DNA of 6,146 bases from Cyanobacteria bacterium UBA8803 (GTDB lineage Bacteria; Cyanobacteriota; Cyanobacteriia; Cyanobacteriales; Coleofasciculaceae). The first letter of the stretch is position 1. The number at the start of each line of letters is the position of its first letter. The notes under the pieces were generated by a model. That model saw nothing but the letters and a program-made list of their open reading frames with translations, ran no database searches and was not told the origin of the DNA. Where the stretch lies: contig DNXU01000167.1 of the NCBI GenBank assembly GCA_003505715.1, positions 1 to 6,146 of the forward strand. The letters run 5' to 3'. The position numbers and the translations under genes were made by a program. Of this stretch, positions 5,549-6,146 are shown piece after piece.

Positions 5549-6034
5549 TTACTCTAATTCAGCCTCAATCATTTTAATATCAATATCATCTGGAAAAAAC
5601 AATTTGGCTCTTTCTAAAACCTCACTAGCTTGAGAAATGTTGTTTATATCGATGTAACATTTTATTTGACCGATCAGGACTTCTTTTAAACTGGATTCAG
5701 CCTTTTCTTGAGCCATCTGAAAATATTGCATAGCCTGGAATGGAGAATCATTTACCGCGTATTCAAAATAGCCCAACTCGATACAAGGTTTGATAGAATC
5801 GGGGGATATTAAATGAGCAAGTTTCAGTATTCTTGGAGCGGCTTCTAGAGGCGAAAATTCCGAACTGTCTTTATCCAAAAGTTGAATGAGTTTTGCATAT
5901 TTTACAAGTAAGTCAACCGAGTATGGTGAACAAGCAATAAGTTCCTGAACCAATTTTATGGCTGAGTCATATTCTCGTTGTTTGTGGAGTTCATTCACTC
6001 TATCTAAAGCAACTTTAAATTTCTTTACATCCAT
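5549..6034 (-). CDS. Small tetratricopeptide-repeat-like protein
   Basis: A 161-residue soluble helical protein with the alternating amphipathic helix pairs of TPR proteins, which act as protein-interaction scaffolds. Recognisable units are about 6-39 (NELHKQREYDSAIKLVQELI then a Pro-ended turn), about 80-112 (IELGYFEYAVNDSPFQAMQY) and about 116-149 (IGQIKCYIDINNISQASEVL, ending FFPDD). The spacing and the small/aromatic positions (Y, A, P at unit ends) fit the roughly 34-residue TPR pattern, though the repeats are divergent and residues 40-79 are less clear. No enzymatic domain, signal peptide or membrane segment is seen. The gene is AT-rich and has no HIP1 site. The start is supported by GGAG 12 bases upstream; an in-frame TAG only one codon before the ATG ends the upstream ORF. 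The partner or pathway cannot be told from this window. Confidence 0.8.
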   Translation of the reverse strand: MDVKKFKVALDRVNELHKQREYDSAIKLVQELIACSPYSVDLLVKYAKLIQLLDKDSSEFSPLEAAPRILKLAHLISPDSIKPCIELGYFEYAVNDSPFQAMQYFQMAQEKAESSLKEVLIGQIKCYIDINNISQASEVLERAKLFFPDDIDIKMIEAELE

Positions 6035-6037
6035 TGT

Positions 6038-6146
6038 CTATATTTTCTCCATCAAGCGATGTTGCTCTTCAATAAGCTTTCTCATTTGGTGAGCATTGCG
6101 ATTTGCTGACCCCCCAATCCTGAGGGGAGAAATTTCTTGTTCCCCC
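6038..6146 (-). CDS. C-terminal end of an unidentified ORF, cut by the window edge
   Basis: On the minus strand a frame is open from the right edge to TAG at 6040-6038, coding about 35 residues that end MRKLIEEQHRLMEKI. The stop lies one codon before the start of the TPR gene and in the same frame, so the two would form a tightly packed operon. The hydrophilic helical ending looks like a natural protein C-terminus, but an open stretch this short could occur by chance, and the product cannot be identified. The part nearest the edge includes an AGAAATTTCT palindrome (6128-6137) bordered by G and C runs, so some of it might instead be a repeat. Confidence 0.4.
   Translation of the reverse strand, partial: GEQEISPLRIGGSANRNAHQMRKLIEEQHRLMEKI
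6047..6050 (-). promoter_or_regulatory. Shine-Dalgarno site of the TPR gene inside the upstream ORF
   Basis: GGAG on the minus strand lies 12 bases before the ATG at 6034, within the last codons (Met-Glu-Lys-Ile) of the ORF that ends at 6038. The distance is slightly long. The arrangement fits translational coupling. Confidence 0.45.

Noticed and set aside
5549..6146. Toxin-antitoxin pair made of the TPR gene and the upstream ORF
   Set aside because: Close spacing is the only support; neither protein shows a toxin or antitoxin motif and the upstream one is incomplete.

Overview
The window looks like ordinary chromosomal DNA from a cyanobacterium, most likely a larger filamentous one. Three things point there: seven copies of the octamer GCGATCGC (HIP1, the highly iterated cyanobacterial palindrome), a heptanucleotide short tandem repeat between genes, and proteins that read like cyanobacterial family members. 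The lineage is inferred from these signs and was not confirmed by any search.

Layout from left to right. (1) The 3' part of threonine synthase (thrC, +) enters at the left edge with its 5' end cut off; a nested hairpin follows it. (2) A short gap holds seven ACCCATC units and ends 6 bases from the stop of a convergent coiled-coil protein gene (-). (3) After a 136-base divergent promoter region comes a six-helix YihY/BrkB-family membrane protein gene (+). (4) It converges on an AT-rich gene for an unrecognised 266-residue protein (-). (5) About 760 bases follow with no convincing gene but several inverted repeats. (6) Next is a 343-residue protein with a helix-turn-helix region resembling ParB/KorB or DUF3102 proteins (+), flanked on both sides by copies of an ACCCTTCGGCT repeat. 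(7) On the opposite strand, a small TPR-like protein gene is closely coupled to an upstream ORF that runs off the right edge.

The genes do not form one obvious pathway. thrC is core amino-acid metabolism. The coiled-coil and BrkB-like genes share a divergent upstream region and could be co-regulated. The 266-residue protein and the TPR protein stand out for AT-richness and absence of HIP1, so the window mixes core-like and accessory-like blocks. I see no defence island, CRISPR array, transposase, tRNA or rRNA. The items most worth following up are the putative DNA-binding protein with its flanking repeats, the AT-rich orphan and the gap beside it, and the G-rich tandem repeat at the 3' end of the coiled-coil gene.
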